Assembly: GCA_028714535.1 (NCBI GenBank)
Contig: JAQTME010000002.1
Span: 34,891-98,890, forward strand
DNA: 64,000 nt
Reading direction: 5' to 3'
Source of the DNA: Candidatus Iainarchaeum sp.
GTDB lineage: Archaea; Micrarchaeota; Micrarchaeia; Anstonellales; Bilamarchaeaceae
Made by a program: the position numbers and the translations under genes. Positions 56,490-64,000 of this stretch are shown one piece after another (within the stretch, counting starts at the first letter, position 1; every line of letters begins with the position of its first letter). Under the pieces are notes generated by a model, which was not told where the DNA came from, made no database searches, and worked only from the letters and a program-made list of their open reading frames with translations.

Positions 56490-56873
56490 ATGATGGATCA
56501 TCTTGCTGACGCGCTCAACACTATAAAGACGCATGAAATGGTCGGGCAGGAAGTCTGCACCGTCAGGGCCACCAAGCTCATAGGCGAGGTCCTCCGCGTG
56601 CTCAAGGAGCACCAGTACCTCACCGAGTACAAGCTCGTGGAAAACGGGAGGGGCGGCCTCTACGAGGTCAAGCTGGACGGGCGCATCAACGAATGCGGCG
56701 TCATAAAGCCGAGGATGCCGGTCCGGAAGACCGACTGGGCGAGGAAGGAGCAGCAGTTCATCCCGGGCTTCGGCGTGGGATTGCTCATCGTGTCCACGCC
56801 GAACGGCATAATGACGAACGCCGATGCCGAGAAAGGCCGCGTGGGAGGAAGGCTCCTGGCCTACGTTTACTAG
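56490..56873 (+). CDS. rps8: 30S ribosomal protein S8
   Basis: 127 aa uS8 (DHLADALNTIKTHEMVGQEVCTVRATKLIGEVLRVLKEHQY...QQFIPGFGVGLLIVSTPNGIMTNADAEKGRVGGRLLAYVY). Start 1 base after S14 stop. In bacteria S8 autoregulates the spc operon, which makes it one candidate to bind the S17 leader here. Confidence 0.96.
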   Translation: MMDHLADALNTIKTHEMVGQEVCTVRATKLIGEVLRVLKEHQYLTEYKLVENGRGGLYEVKLDGRINECGVIKPRMPVRKTDWARKEQQFIPGFGVGLLIVSTPNGIMTNADAEKGRVGGRLLAYVY

Positions 56874-56882
56874 GTGTTCATC

Positions 56883-57374
56883 ATGGTTGACATACCCGAA
56901 GGAGTGAATGTCCGCGTGGAAGGCCACAAGGTCATAGCCAAGGGCCCGGCAGGCGAGGTCCAGAAGACATTCAGCAAGGAATCGTCCGTCAAGGTCAGCG
57001 GCAACAAGGCCGAAGTGACCGCCAAGGGCAAGGCGCTCGCCAACACGGTCGAGGCCGTACTTGAATGCATGGTCCTGGGCGCCAAAAGCGGCTACAAGAA
57101 GAGCATGAAGCTCATCTACGCCCACTTCCCGATCACCATAGAGGTCAAGGGGAAGGACATAACAGTGAAGAACTTCCTTGGCGAGAAGCAGGCGAGGAAG
57201 ACGTTCGTGGTCGGCAGCACCAAGGTGGAGGCCAAGGGGCAGAGCGTCACGATCTCAGGCCCGGACAAGGAAGCGGTCGGCCAGACGATAGCCAACCTGC
57301 GCACCGCGATGCGCATAAAGGACAAGGATCCGCGCGTGTTCCAGGACGGGATATACGACGCCGAGGGTGAATGA
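56883..57374 (+). CDS. rpl6: 50S ribosomal protein L6
   Basis: 163 aa uL6 from ATG 56883 (GGTGTTCATC upstream), with two tandem similar beta/alpha domains (VDIPEGVNVRVEGHKVIAKGPAGEVQKTF and AHFPITIEVKGKDITVKNFLGEKQARKTFVV). Confidence 0.95.
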   Translation: MVDIPEGVNVRVEGHKVIAKGPAGEVQKTFSKESSVKVSGNKAEVTAKGKALANTVEAVLECMVLGAKSGYKKSMKLIYAHFPITIEVKGKDITVKNFLGEKQARKTFVVGSTKVEAKGQSVTISGPDKEAVGQTIANLRTAMRIKDKDPRVFQDGIYDAEGE

Positions 57375-57376
57375 TC

Positions 57377-57853
57377 ATGACAACCAAGAAGAAAAAGCCG
57401 AAGTTCAACGTGCTCAACCTGGGATTCTTCAAGAGCGTGAAGGCGCGCTGGAGAAGGCCCCGCGGCACGCACAACAGGAAGCGCATGAAGCAGAAGTGGA
57501 CCGGCGCTTCACCGCACATAGGCTACCGCAACGCCCTGGCAATCCGGGGAGTGCACCCGGCTGGCCTGCGCGAAGTGCTCGCGCACAACGTCCAGGAGCT
57601 CGACGGGCTCAAGAACGTGGTGGTGCGCATCGCCGGTGGCGTGGGCGCCAGGAAAAGGAAGGCCATGGAGGAGAAGGCGAAGGCCATGTCCCTCAGGATA
57701 CTCAACAGCGGCTCCGATGGAAAGGCGCCGTCCAAGCACGTGCCGAAGGCGGCTAAACCAGCCCCTGCTGCGAAACCCCAGGCACAGAAGCCGGCCAGGA
57801 AGGCCGCGCCCCCGAGGGCGCCAGAGCCCCCATCGCCGGGCATCAAGAGATAA
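57377..57853 (+). CDS. rpl32e: 50S ribosomal protein L32e with Pro/Ala tail
   Basis: 158 aa eL32 from ATG 57377. Core KPKFNVLNLGFFKSVKARWRRPRGTHNRKRMKQKWTGASPHIGYRNALAIRGVHPAGLREVLAHNVQEL. The final 40 residues are low-complexity Ala/Lys/Pro. Confidence 0.95.
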   Translation: MTTKKKKPKFNVLNLGFFKSVKARWRRPRGTHNRKRMKQKWTGASPHIGYRNALAIRGVHPAGLREVLAHNVQELDGLKNVVVRIAGGVGARKRKAMEEKAKAMSLRILNSGSDGKAPSKHVPKAAKPAPAAKPQAQKPARKAAPPRAPEPPSPGIKR

Positions 57854-57865
57854 AGGTGTTTGCTC

Positions 57866-58435
57866 ATGGCAATTGCTACGATAAGAAGGCTCGCGGCCGA
57901 CATACTGCACGTCGGCGAGAACAAGATCAGGATATCGCCCGACAGCCTCAAGGAGGCCGAGGGCGCGCTCACACGGGTGGACGTGAAGGGCCTCATAGAC
58001 AAGGGCATCATCACGAAGCTGAAGCCCCAGGGAAGGGCCAGCACCCGCAAGAAGGAGCGCAGGAGCGTCGGCAAGAGGCGCGGCATCATGATGGAGCCGA
58101 AAGACGCCTGGATGATGAAGGTGCGCGCCCAGAGAAGGCTGCTCCGCACGCTCACGGCCGACGGCGCCCTGAAGAAGGGCACCAAGCGTTCCGTGTACGG
58201 CAAGGTGAAGAGCGGCATCTTCAGGAACAAGAGGGCCATGCTCATCTATCTCAAGGACAACGGCCTTGTGGCCAAGGACTACGAACCGGCTAAAGCAGCC
58301 TTCGTGAAGAAGGCCGGGAAGCCAGGGACTCCGCCTAAGGCGAAGCCTGCGGCAGTGAAGCCGCCCGAGCAAAAGGCCCCGGTTCACCGCGAGGCGCAGC
58401 CGAGCGCAGTGAACAAAAAAGGTGAATCAAGATGA
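57866..58435 (+). CDS. rpl19e: 50S ribosomal protein L19e with Pro/Lys tail
   Basis: 189 aa eL19 from ATG 57866 (GTGTTTGCTC upstream): RRLAADILHVGENKIRISPDSLKEAEGALTRVDVKGLIDKGII...RRSVGKRRGIMMEPKDAWMMKVRAQRRLLRTL. It overlaps the next gene by 4 bases. Tail of about 40 residues is low-complexity. Confidence 0.95.
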   Translation: MAIATIRRLAADILHVGENKIRISPDSLKEAEGALTRVDVKGLIDKGIITKLKPQGRASTRKKERRSVGKRRGIMMEPKDAWMMKVRAQRRLLRTLTADGALKKGTKRSVYGKVKSGIFRNKRAMLIYLKDNGLVAKDYEPAKAAFVKKAGKPGTPPKAKPAAVKPPEQKAPVHREAQPSAVNKKGESR

Positions 58436-58926
58436 CAAAGGCAACAAGCCCCATATTCAGGGTCCCCTTCAGGAGAAGGCGCGAAGGCAAGACCAACTTC
58501 GCCAAGAGGCTCGCCCTCGTCAAGAGCGGCAAGCCCCGCATGGTGGTGCGCAGGAGCAACGCCGGCATAGTGGTGCAGTTCATCGAGTTCGACCCAAAGG
58601 GCGACCGGACGCTGCTCACCGTGAACGGCAGGCACCTGGCCAAGCAGTGCCAGTGGGACTCCAAGCGCAACGTATGGACCGCGTATCTCGCCGGCCTCAT
58701 GGCAGGCAGGCTCGCCCACAAGAAGGGCGTGACCGATTTCGTATTGGACATAGGCATGTACACGCCGTCCAAGGGTTCGATACTCTTCGCGGCGCTCAAG
58801 GGCGCGGCAGATGCGGGGCTCAAGGCATCCTTCGACAAGGAGAAGGTGCCCGAGTCCAAGATTGCGAACCCGCCGGAGAAGATCAAGGCGGCGTTCATCA
58901 GCGCCAAGAGCAAGATAGCAGGGTGA
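58432..58926 (+). CDS. rpl18: 50S ribosomal protein L18
   Basis: 164 aa uL18 (KATSPIFRVPFRRRREGKTNFAKRLALVKSGKPRMVVRRSNAGIVVQFIEFDPKGDRTL...YTPSKGSILFAALKGAADAGL). Binds 5S rRNA with L5. Confidence 0.95.
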   Translation: MTKATSPIFRVPFRRRREGKTNFAKRLALVKSGKPRMVVRRSNAGIVVQFIEFDPKGDRTLLTVNGRHLAKQCQWDSKRNVWTAYLAGLMAGRLAHKKGVTDFVLDIGMYTPSKGSILFAALKGAADAGLKASFDKEKVPESKIANPPEKIKAAFISAKSKIAG

Positions 58927-58931
58927 TGTTT

Positions 58932-59555
58932 ATGCCGGAAAAAATACGCACTATGGACAAGGAATCCTGGACGCCACGGACGTCCACGGGCATCAAGGTC
59001 AAGGCGGGGGAGATAACGACGCTGGAGCAGGTCGTCGAGTCTGGCAAGCCCATACTCGAGCCCGAACTGGTCGACGCACTCCTCCCGGACATGGAGTCCG
59101 AGACGCTGCAGATAAAGACCACGCAGAGGGTCACCGACTCCGGAAAAAGGACCAAGTTCCGCGTCGTCACGGTCATCGGCGACAGGAAGGGCCACGTGGG
59201 CATAGGCGTGGGCAAGAGCGACGAGCTCAAGCCGGCCATGGACTACGCCATACGCGATGCAAAGAAGCACATGATAGCCATCGGGATGGGCTGCGGAAGC
59301 TGGGAGTGCAAATGCTCCATCCGCCACTCGGTCCTGTCCAAGACAGTAGGCAAGGAAGGAAGCACCATAGTCACGCTCAAGCCGGCCCCGCGCGGAGTCG
59401 GCCTTGCTGCCAACGACGTAGTCAAGAAGGTGCTTGGAATGGCGGGCGTGAAGGACATCTGGAGCTCGATGCACGGGGGCAAGAACGTCTACAACATGGC
59501 GATCGCCACCAAGAATGCCCTGGACGGGCTCAACACGCTCAAGCCGCGCGCATGA
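58932..59555 (+). CDS. rps5: 30S ribosomal protein S5
   Basis: 207 aa uS5 from ATG 58932 (GGTGATGTTT ahead; ATG 58926 in frame). The dsRNA-binding fold KRTKFRVVTVIGDRKGHVGIGVGKSDELKPAMDYAIRDAKKHMIAIGMGCGSWECKC is followed by GSTIVTLKPAPRGVGLAANDVVKKVLGMAGVKDIWSS. Has three close cysteines. Confidence 0.95.
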   Translation: MPEKIRTMDKESWTPRTSTGIKVKAGEITTLEQVVESGKPILEPELVDALLPDMESETLQIKTTQRVTDSGKRTKFRVVTVIGDRKGHVGIGVGKSDELKPAMDYAIRDAKKHMIAIGMGCGSWECKCSIRHSVLSKTVGKEGSTIVTLKPAPRGVGLAANDVVKKVLGMAGVKDIWSSMHGGKNVYNMAIATKNALDGLNTLKPRA

Positions 59556-59566
59556 AGGTGATGCTG

Positions 59567-59998
59567 ATGAAAATCGCAATCGTACGTGTGAGGGGCATAC
59601 GCAACATGGTCCCGAAGATAAAGAAGACGCTGGAACTGCTCAGGCTGAACAAGCCCAACCACTGCGTGCTGATAGACGAAAGCCCGCAGAACAAGGGCAT
59701 GCTCAACGTGGTCAAGGACTACGTGACGTTCGGGCCGGTGTCCGAGGACACGGTATACCGGCTCCTGCTGAAGCGCGGGACAAAGGGCGCCTCACTGCTC
59801 CGCAAGGTGGCGAAGGAGGCCGACATAAAGAAGGCCGCGAACGAAGTCGCATCCGGGAAGAAGGTGTCGGACTACGCCGACCCGGTGTTCAGGCTCCCGC
59901 CCCCGTCAAAGGGCTACAGGGACATACGGAGAAGCTATCCCGCAGGGGACCTGGGGAAGCGTGACGAGATGGACACGCTCCTGAGGCGCATGATATAG
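59567..59998 (+). CDS. rpl30: 50S ribosomal protein L30
   Basis: 143 aa archaeal uL30 from ATG 59567 (GGTGATGCTG upstream). IAIVRVRGIRNMVPKIKKTLELLRLNKPNHCVLIDESPQNKGMLNVVKDYVTFGPVSEDTVYRLLLKRG, then a longer C-terminus than in bacteria (about 60 aa there). Confidence 0.94.
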   Translation: MKIAIVRVRGIRNMVPKIKKTLELLRLNKPNHCVLIDESPQNKGMLNVVKDYVTFGPVSEDTVYRLLLKRGTKGASLLRKVAKEADIKKAANEVASGKKVSDYADPVFRLPPPSKGYRDIRRSYPAGDLGKRDEMDTLLRRMI

Positions 59999-60008
59999 GG
60001 TGATGCTC

Positions 60009-60443
60009 ATGGCAAAACGCAAGGAAAGGCAGAAAAAGGGCTATCTGGGCCACAGGTCTCACGGCCGCGGCAATGTCAAGAACAGGCGTGGCAGCGGCAA
60101 CCGCGGAGGCCGCGGAATGGCGGGCATAGACAAGCACAAGTGGAGCTGGGCGGTGGTGAACGTGCGCGGCTGCTACTTCGGCAAGAACGGCTTCACCCGG
60201 CCGGTCGGCAAGGACACCAAGGTGGCGCACCTCTTCGACATAAACCAGAAGGCCATGCTCAACCAGCTCGAGAAGAAGGAGGGCAAGTACGTCTTCGACT
60301 TCGACGGCAAGATACTGGCGACCGGCAGCGTGACCATGCCGCTTTCCATACGCGCGGAGTCCTGGAGCAGGAACGTGGAGGAGAAGCTCAAGGCGGCCGG
60401 CGGGACGATATCCAAGCTGCACGAGGGGAAGAAAGCCTCCTAG
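60009..60443 (+). CDS. rpl15: 50S ribosomal protein L15
   Basis: 144 aa uL15 from ATG 60009 (GGTGATGCTC upstream). KKGYLGHRSHGRGNVKNRRGSGNRGGRGMAGIDKHKWSW, then FTRPVGKDTKVAHLFDINQKAMLNQLE and ILATGSVTMPLSIRAESWSRNVEEKLKAAGG. Confidence 0.95.
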   Translation: MAKRKERQKKGYLGHRSHGRGNVKNRRGSGNRGGRGMAGIDKHKWSWAVVNVRGCYFGKNGFTRPVGKDTKVAHLFDINQKAMLNQLEKKEGKYVFDFDGKILATGSVTMPLSIRAESWSRNVEEKLKAAGGTISKLHEGKKAS

Positions 60444-60450
60444 CAGTTGC

Positions 60451-60465
60451 GTTTATAAATATATT
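60451..60465 (+). promoter_or_regulatory. AT-rich promoter element before secY
   Basis: TTTATAAATATATTA lies about 50 bases before ATG 60509 and separates rpl15 from secY, so secY may be partly transcribed on its own. Confidence 0.45.
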
Positions 60466-60508
60466 AAGATAGTTCAGGAAAAACCGAAGAAAGAGAGGCG
60501 TGCCCCTG

Positions 60509-62023
60509 ATGTTGCTGGATCTTATCCATTCGTTATCGAGATTCCTCCCGGTCATAAAGCCGCCCGAATCGCCTCCAGGCACCAAGGAGCGGCTGATGTG
60601 GACCGGCGTCGCGCTCGTGCTCTTCTTCATGATGTACGAGACGACCTGCATCGGCGTGGAGTCCAAGGCCGCAGGCGTCGACTTTTTGCAGACGATAACC
60701 GCGAGCAAGATAGGCACCCTGCTCACCGCAGGCATCGGCCCGATAGTGCTCGCCAGCATATTCCTGCAGCTTTTCGTGGGCGCTGGCATAATCAAGCTCA
60801 ACATAAAGGAAAAGGCGGACAAGCAGAAGTTCCTCGAGACGCAGAAGGTGCTGGCCATACTCCTGGCGGTCGCCGAGGGCATGATATTCGTCATGACAGG
60901 CAGGACGCTCATAGACCCGCTGTTCCCAGGCCTGGGCGAGGGGATAATCACGGCCGCGGGCGGGCAGGCCATCCATGCGCCGTTCACCATGGCGCTCGTC
61001 GTCCTCCAGATAGCCCTGGGCTCGGTCATCGTGCTTTTCCTTGACGACCTGGTGTCCAAATACGGCATAGGGAGCGGCATCAGCCTGTTCATCGCTGCAG
61101 GCGTGTCCCTGTCGGTAGCCATAGGCGTATTCCAGATAATCTTCGGCACCACCGGCGTGGTCTCCATAATGGCCGGCGGCGATGCCGAGGCCATAAAGAA
61201 CGCAGTGCTGGCGGTCCTGCCCTTCGGCTTCACCATACTCGTGTTCCTTGCCGTCGCCTATGCCGAATCAGTGAAGGTGGAGATACCCATAGCGTTCGAG
61301 CGGGTGCGCGGCATGGTGCCGAAGCTGCCCCTCAAGTTCTTCTACGTGTCCAACATCCCGGTCATATTCGCCAGCGCGCTCATAATCAACCTCCAGCTGT
61401 TCGCAGGCTCCATGCTTGTCGGCCAATACTGGGACAAGGCAACGCAGGCGAGCACGCTCGACTTCACGAACGGCTACGACATCGGCAAGGACGGGGTCCT
61501 GCCCCTCATAGGCTACGTGAGCGCAGACGGCCAGCTTGAGGACGGCCTGCTCTACATGTTCACGCCGCTCTACGGCATGGGCAGGTCCAGCGAGCAGCAA
61601 TGGGCGCTCCTGTCGAGCCAGGTGACGCCAGTGTTCCACATCCCCCAGTGGGTCCATGCCATATGCTACATGCTGAGCCTCTCGCTCGTTTCGGTGCTGT
61701 TCGGCATGTTCTGGGTCGAGATAGCCAACATGGACGCCAAGAGCGTCGCAGGCCAGCTGTCGTCCTCCGGGCTGCAGATACCCGGCTTCAGGCGCGACCC
61801 GCGCATGCTGGAGACCATATTGAACAAGCACATATTCCCGCTCACGGTGCTGGGCTCGTTCTCGGTCGGCCTCCTGGCCGCCGCGGCAGACCTCACCGGC
61901 GCGCTGGGGACAGGGACAGGCATCCTGCTTACAGTCGGCATCCTGCACAGGATGTACGAGCAGCTGGAGCAGATGAACGCCTTCGAGACGTACCCGCTGC
62001 TGGGAAAGATCGTCGGCGAATGA
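60509..62023 (+). CDS. secY: preprotein translocase subunit SecY
   Basis: 504 aa from ATG 60509 (GTG 60500 in frame). Ten transmembrane helices. Plug/pore region: GIGPIVLASIFLQLFVG; loop KKGYGIGSGISLF-type (DDLVSKYGIGSGISLFIAAGVS); AIAFERVRGMVPKLPLKFFYVSNIPVIFASALIINLQLF. Cytosolic tip FRRDPRMLETILNKHIFPLTVLGS. Forms the translocon with SecE (33.5 kb). An AT-rich promoter-like stretch before it (60451-60465) may give separate expression. Confidence 0.97.
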   Translation: MLLDLIHSLSRFLPVIKPPESPPGTKERLMWTGVALVLFFMMYETTCIGVESKAAGVDFLQTITASKIGTLLTAGIGPIVLASIFLQLFVGAGIIKLNIKEKADKQKFLETQKVLAILLAVAEGMIFVMTGRTLIDPLFPGLGEGIITAAGGQAIHAPFTMALVVLQIALGSVIVLFLDDLVSKYGIGSGISLFIAAGVSLSVAIGVFQIIFGTTGVVSIMAGGDAEAIKNAVLAVLPFGFTILVFLAVAYAESVKVEIPIAFERVRGMVPKLPLKFFYVSNIPVIFASALIINLQLFAGSMLVGQYWDKATQASTLDFTNGYDIGKDGVLPLIGYVSADGQLEDGLLYMFTPLYGMGRSSEQQWALLSSQVTPVFHIPQWVHAICYMLSLSLVSVLFGMFWVEIANMDAKSVAGQLSSSGLQIPGFRRDPRMLETILNKHIFPLTVLGSFSVGLLAAAADLTGALGTGTGILLTVGILHRMYEQLEQMNAFETYPLLGKIVGE

Positions 62024-62060
62024 GCGTTCATTTCCTATTTTTGCATCTGGCAGGAGCTCG

Positions 62061-62097
62061 AGTTTAGCTAAAAAGAGGAAACAATAAAAAGGAAAAA
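62061..62097 (-). terminator. T-rich terminator of the lipoprotein gene
   Basis: On the minus strand, directly after the stop: TAATTTTTCCTTTTTATTGTTTCCTCTTTTTAG. Archaeal T-run terminator. On the plus strand a smaller one (TTTCCTATTTTTGC, 62031-62044) follows secY. Confidence 0.5.
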
Positions 62098-62889
62098 TTA
62101 CTGCCGGAGCGAATCCTGCGGCATTTTCGCATATGTCACTTTCAGAACCGCAGTGCTATTCGTAGGGCCCCTTTCCGCTGTTATGCTATCGATGATGCCC
62201 TCACCAATCCTGCGCGCCTGGCCGTAATCCAGCCTCCACGGCTGTCTACGCGTATTGTCGGCGGCGAACTCTATGCCGCTTGCATCTATTTTAGTGACGA
62301 GGAAAGAGTTATTGAACGCGCCAGCACCAACGACCCAGTATCCGTAGTTAAGGGCATTAGATATCCTCAAACCCTTTCTGGTCGTATCCCTGGCATAGAC
62401 GGCTCTAACTATGGCGGTGCCTGGCGTGTCACCTTCAATGGCCTCCACGTCTATCGGAACGCCCACCCCGTTCTTCCCCCTGCCAGTCACCCTTGTTGCT
62501 TCACCGTAATTGATTCGGAATGCAGGCCCACCTGCGCGTTCGCTCATGAAAATTTCCATCGCAAAAGACACTTCCACGCCTTTCGCATCTATCTTATCAA
62601 CTTTCCAGCCACTTTGTCCGGCAGCCTCGCCAGAATACACCATTTTTGTTACAAAATCCCCTACTTTCACAACCGTGGGTTTTGTTAATTCCAGCATCGT
62701 ATTGTTCCCGCAGTAACTGTCATAGGCAAACGTACTATGGCTTGCCACTATCGGTACGGGCTTTTCTTTTGCAGCACAGCCGCCAATGCTCAACGCCGAT
62801 GCCAAAACCATCAGGCCGGTGCCGAACTTAACCCCAGCCAAACAGCCCAGGTTCTCCTTCTTGTGAGTGAACGTCAATTTCCCCCTCAT
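62098..62889 (-). CDS. lipoprotein with two similar halves
   Basis: 263 aa from ATG 62889; GGAGGAG lies about 9 bases before it. Lipobox LSIGGC (after GLMVLASA). Two related segments follow: GWKVDKIDAKGVEVSFAMEIFMS...AFRINYGEATRVTGRG and SFLVTKIDASGIEFAADNTRRQPWRLDYGQARRIGEG. The shared pattern is (V/F)xV(D/T)KIDA(K/S)G(V/I)E...(F/W)R(I/L)(N/D)YG(E/Q)AxR(V/I). They look like two beta domains of unknown function on the cell surface. Confidence 0.7.
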   Translation of the reverse strand: MRGKLTFTHKKENLGCLAGVKFGTGLMVLASALSIGGCAAKEKPVPIVASHSTFAYDSYCGNNTMLELTKPTVVKVGDFVTKMVYSGEAAGQSGWKVDKIDAKGVEVSFAMEIFMSERAGGPAFRINYGEATRVTGRGKNGVGVPIDVEAIEGDTPGTAIVRAVYARDTTRKGLRISNALNYGYWVVGAGAFNNSFLVTKIDASGIEFAADNTRRQPWRLDYGQARRIGEGIIDSITAERGPTNSTAVLKVTYAKMPQDSLRQ

Positions 62890-62960
62890 ATCAATATCTC
62901 CTCCACATACGTATGTATTTAGAAACAATTAAATAGGCTTTCCTTACGCCACGAGCGGGG

Positions 62961-62970
62961 CATATTTAAA
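62961..62970 (+). promoter_or_regulatory. TATA box of the e-MtaB gene
   Basis: CATATTTAAA is centred about 27 bases before ATG 62994, giving a leaderless mRNA. Confidence 0.55.
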
Positions 62971-62993
62971 CCGTTTTCCGCATGAATTCTACG

Positions 62994-64000
62994 ATGAAAG
63001 GCGGAGAAGAAACCATGGCGCAGAAGGTATGCGTTGAAACGTACGGCTGCACGCTCAACCAGGCGGATTCAGACATACTCTCAGCCCTACTTAAGGAAAA
63101 GTATTCCCTGGTTGACGTGCCGGGACGCGCCGACGTCATCGTCCTCAACACCTGCACGGTGAAAGGCGTCACGGAGAACAAGATACTGGAATACGTCCGC
63201 CGCCTGCGCATGGAAAACAGGAAAATCGTAATAGCCGGCTGCCTCACGGCCAACATCGTCAAAATCCGTAAGTTCGCGCCACTGGCGCCCATAGTCGGCA
63301 CGTCGTCGCTGAATCGCATATGCGATGCAGTGGCAGACGCGTTCTCAGGCAAGGCAACCACATACAACACGCCCGCATCCAAGGAATCCCTGCCGAAGCT
63401 GCTCACGGCGCCGATAATGCGCATCCCGATAAACGACGGCTGCACCTCTGCCTGCGCTTTCTGCCAGACAAAGCTCGCAAGGCCGTTCCTGAGGAGCTAC
63501 ACGCCCAAGACGGTCGTCAAATGGATAAACGACGGCGTGCGCAGCGGCGCCAGGGAGATCCAGCTGACCAGCATGGATTCCGGCGCATACGGCCTGGACC
63601 TCCGCACGAACCTCGTCGAGCTGATGGAGGCGATAGCGAACGACGACAGCGCATCAAAGCCGTCCATGCCGTTCATGGTCCGCGTGGGCATGATAAACCC
63701 GAACCACGCCAGGCGCATGCTCCCGGGCATAATACGCATGCTCAAGGGCCTGCGGTTCTACAAGTTCCTGCACGTCCCTGTCCAGACCGGGAGCGAGAAG
63801 GTGTGCGAGGACATGGGCCGCGACCACACCGTGAAGGATTTCATCGATATCGTCAGCGCGGTGCGCAGGGAAATCCCGGGCGCGACCGTCGCCACCGACA
63901 TCATAGTGGGCTACCCGACCGACACCGAAAAGGACTTCGAGGACACCGTCCGCCTCCTGAAAACCGTCCGCCCGGACATAACCACCGTCTCACGCTTCAG
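62994..64000 (+). CDS. tRNA-t6A37 methylthiotransferase, e-MtaB type (3' end outside window)
   Basis: About 335 codons to the window edge, so incomplete (the usual length is about 420). Leaderless from ATG 62994; ATG 63015 is in frame. Radical-SAM methylthiotransferase: the N-terminal UPF0004 domain with CVETYGCTLNQADSD, VLNTCTVKGVTENKI and AGCLTAN carries the second cluster. The SAM cluster CTSACAFCQTK then appears, with LTSMDSGAYG and HVPVQTGSEKVCEDMGR. It adds a methylthio group to t6A on ANN-decoding tRNAs, linking to the Cgi121/KEOPS gene at 20 kb. Confidence 0.9.
   Translation, partial: MKGGEETMAQKVCVETYGCTLNQADSDILSALLKEKYSLVDVPGRADVIVLNTCTVKGVTENKILEYVRRLRMENRKIVIAGCLTANIVKIRKFAPLAPIVGTSSLNRICDAVADAFSGKATTYNTPASKESLPKLLTAPIMRIPINDGCTSACAFCQTKLARPFLRSYTPKTVVKWINDGVRSGAREIQLTSMDSGAYGLDLRTNLVELMEAIANDDSASKPSMPFMVRVGMINPNHARRMLPGIIRMLKGLRFYKFLHVPVQTGSEKVCEDMGRDHTVKDFIDIVSAVRREIPGATVATDIIVGYPTDTEKDFEDTVRLLKTVRPDITTVSRF

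Noticed and set aside
1-64000. CRISPR arrays, transposases, integrases and rRNA genes
   Set aside because: I saw no regularly spaced direct repeats, no transposase or integrase motifs and no rRNA signature.

Overview
The window reads as one continuous piece of a GC-rich archaeal chromosome. Archaeal markers are a full L3-to-SecY ribosomal superoperon with archaea/eukaryote-only proteins (S4e, L32e, L19e, S8e), RNase P p29, aIF1, Sec61-gamma/SecE next to Spt5, KEOPS Cgi121, Trm1, Cbf5, archaeal phosphoglycerate mutase, EMC3/DUF106, class III pilin signals and split tRNA genes. The many orphan proteins, very tight gene packing and a reduced [NiFe] hydrogenase suggest a DPANN-type lineage (Micrarchaeota/Diapherotrites-like). 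That placement is inference. Stand-alone genes usually have a TATA box 26-28 nt before the start codon, implying leaderless mRNAs. Genes inside operons start about 5 nt after GGTGA.

Layout. 0-3.6 kb: small orphan genes, a SufS-type cysteine desulfurase and a membrane-anchored DsbA-like protein. 3.6-9 kb: hydrogenase island with large and small subunits and a cupin on the minus strand, a convergent maturation protease, and on the plus strand an EamA exporter, a DUF6390-like protein and a thioredoxin-CcdA fusion. 9-10.8 kb: an orphan helical protein and phosphoglycerate mutase. 10.8-18.3 kb: a minus-strand type IV pilus operon (winged-helix/coiled-coil protein, ATPase, coiled-coil protein, two TadC/FlaJ-like membrane proteins, pilin). 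It faces a divergent protein with four winged-helix-like repeats. 18.4-32.3 kb: information-processing and membrane genes (Cgi121, S8e, MetRS, TruD, Trm1) mixed with an MFS transporter, a lipoprotein, an HTH-CBS regulator, a PP2C phosphatase and a rhomboid protease. 32.3-36.8 kb: ftsZ-secE-spt5, an MscS channel, a tRNA-Gly(CCC) gene with two introns, and glyA.

36.9-48 kb: an intron-containing tRNA gene followed by two hairpin repeats that copy its 3' end, then an orphan-rich stretch broken by the conserved cbf5-cmk-EMC3 block. 48-62 kb: ribosomal superoperon in two transcription units. The L3 unit runs to RNase P p29 and the S17 unit to SecY. Each unit is preceded by a structured leader. 62-64 kb: a lipoprotein with internal repeats and the first part of an e-MtaB-type tRNA methylthiotransferase.

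The most interesting unexplained signals are: (a) an RNA motif, GAACACCTC...GGGATTCGT, shared exactly by the leaders of both ribosomal transcription units and absent from the annotated genes; (b) tRNA-Gly(CCC) with a D-loop intron plus an anticodon-loop intron; (c) tandem hairpins repeating the 3' end of the neighbouring tRNA; (d) a perfect inverted repeat between TATA box and start codon of an HTH-CBS regulator; and (e) a two-subunit hydrogenase whose small subunit has lost one cluster ligand and the whole C-terminal cluster domain.
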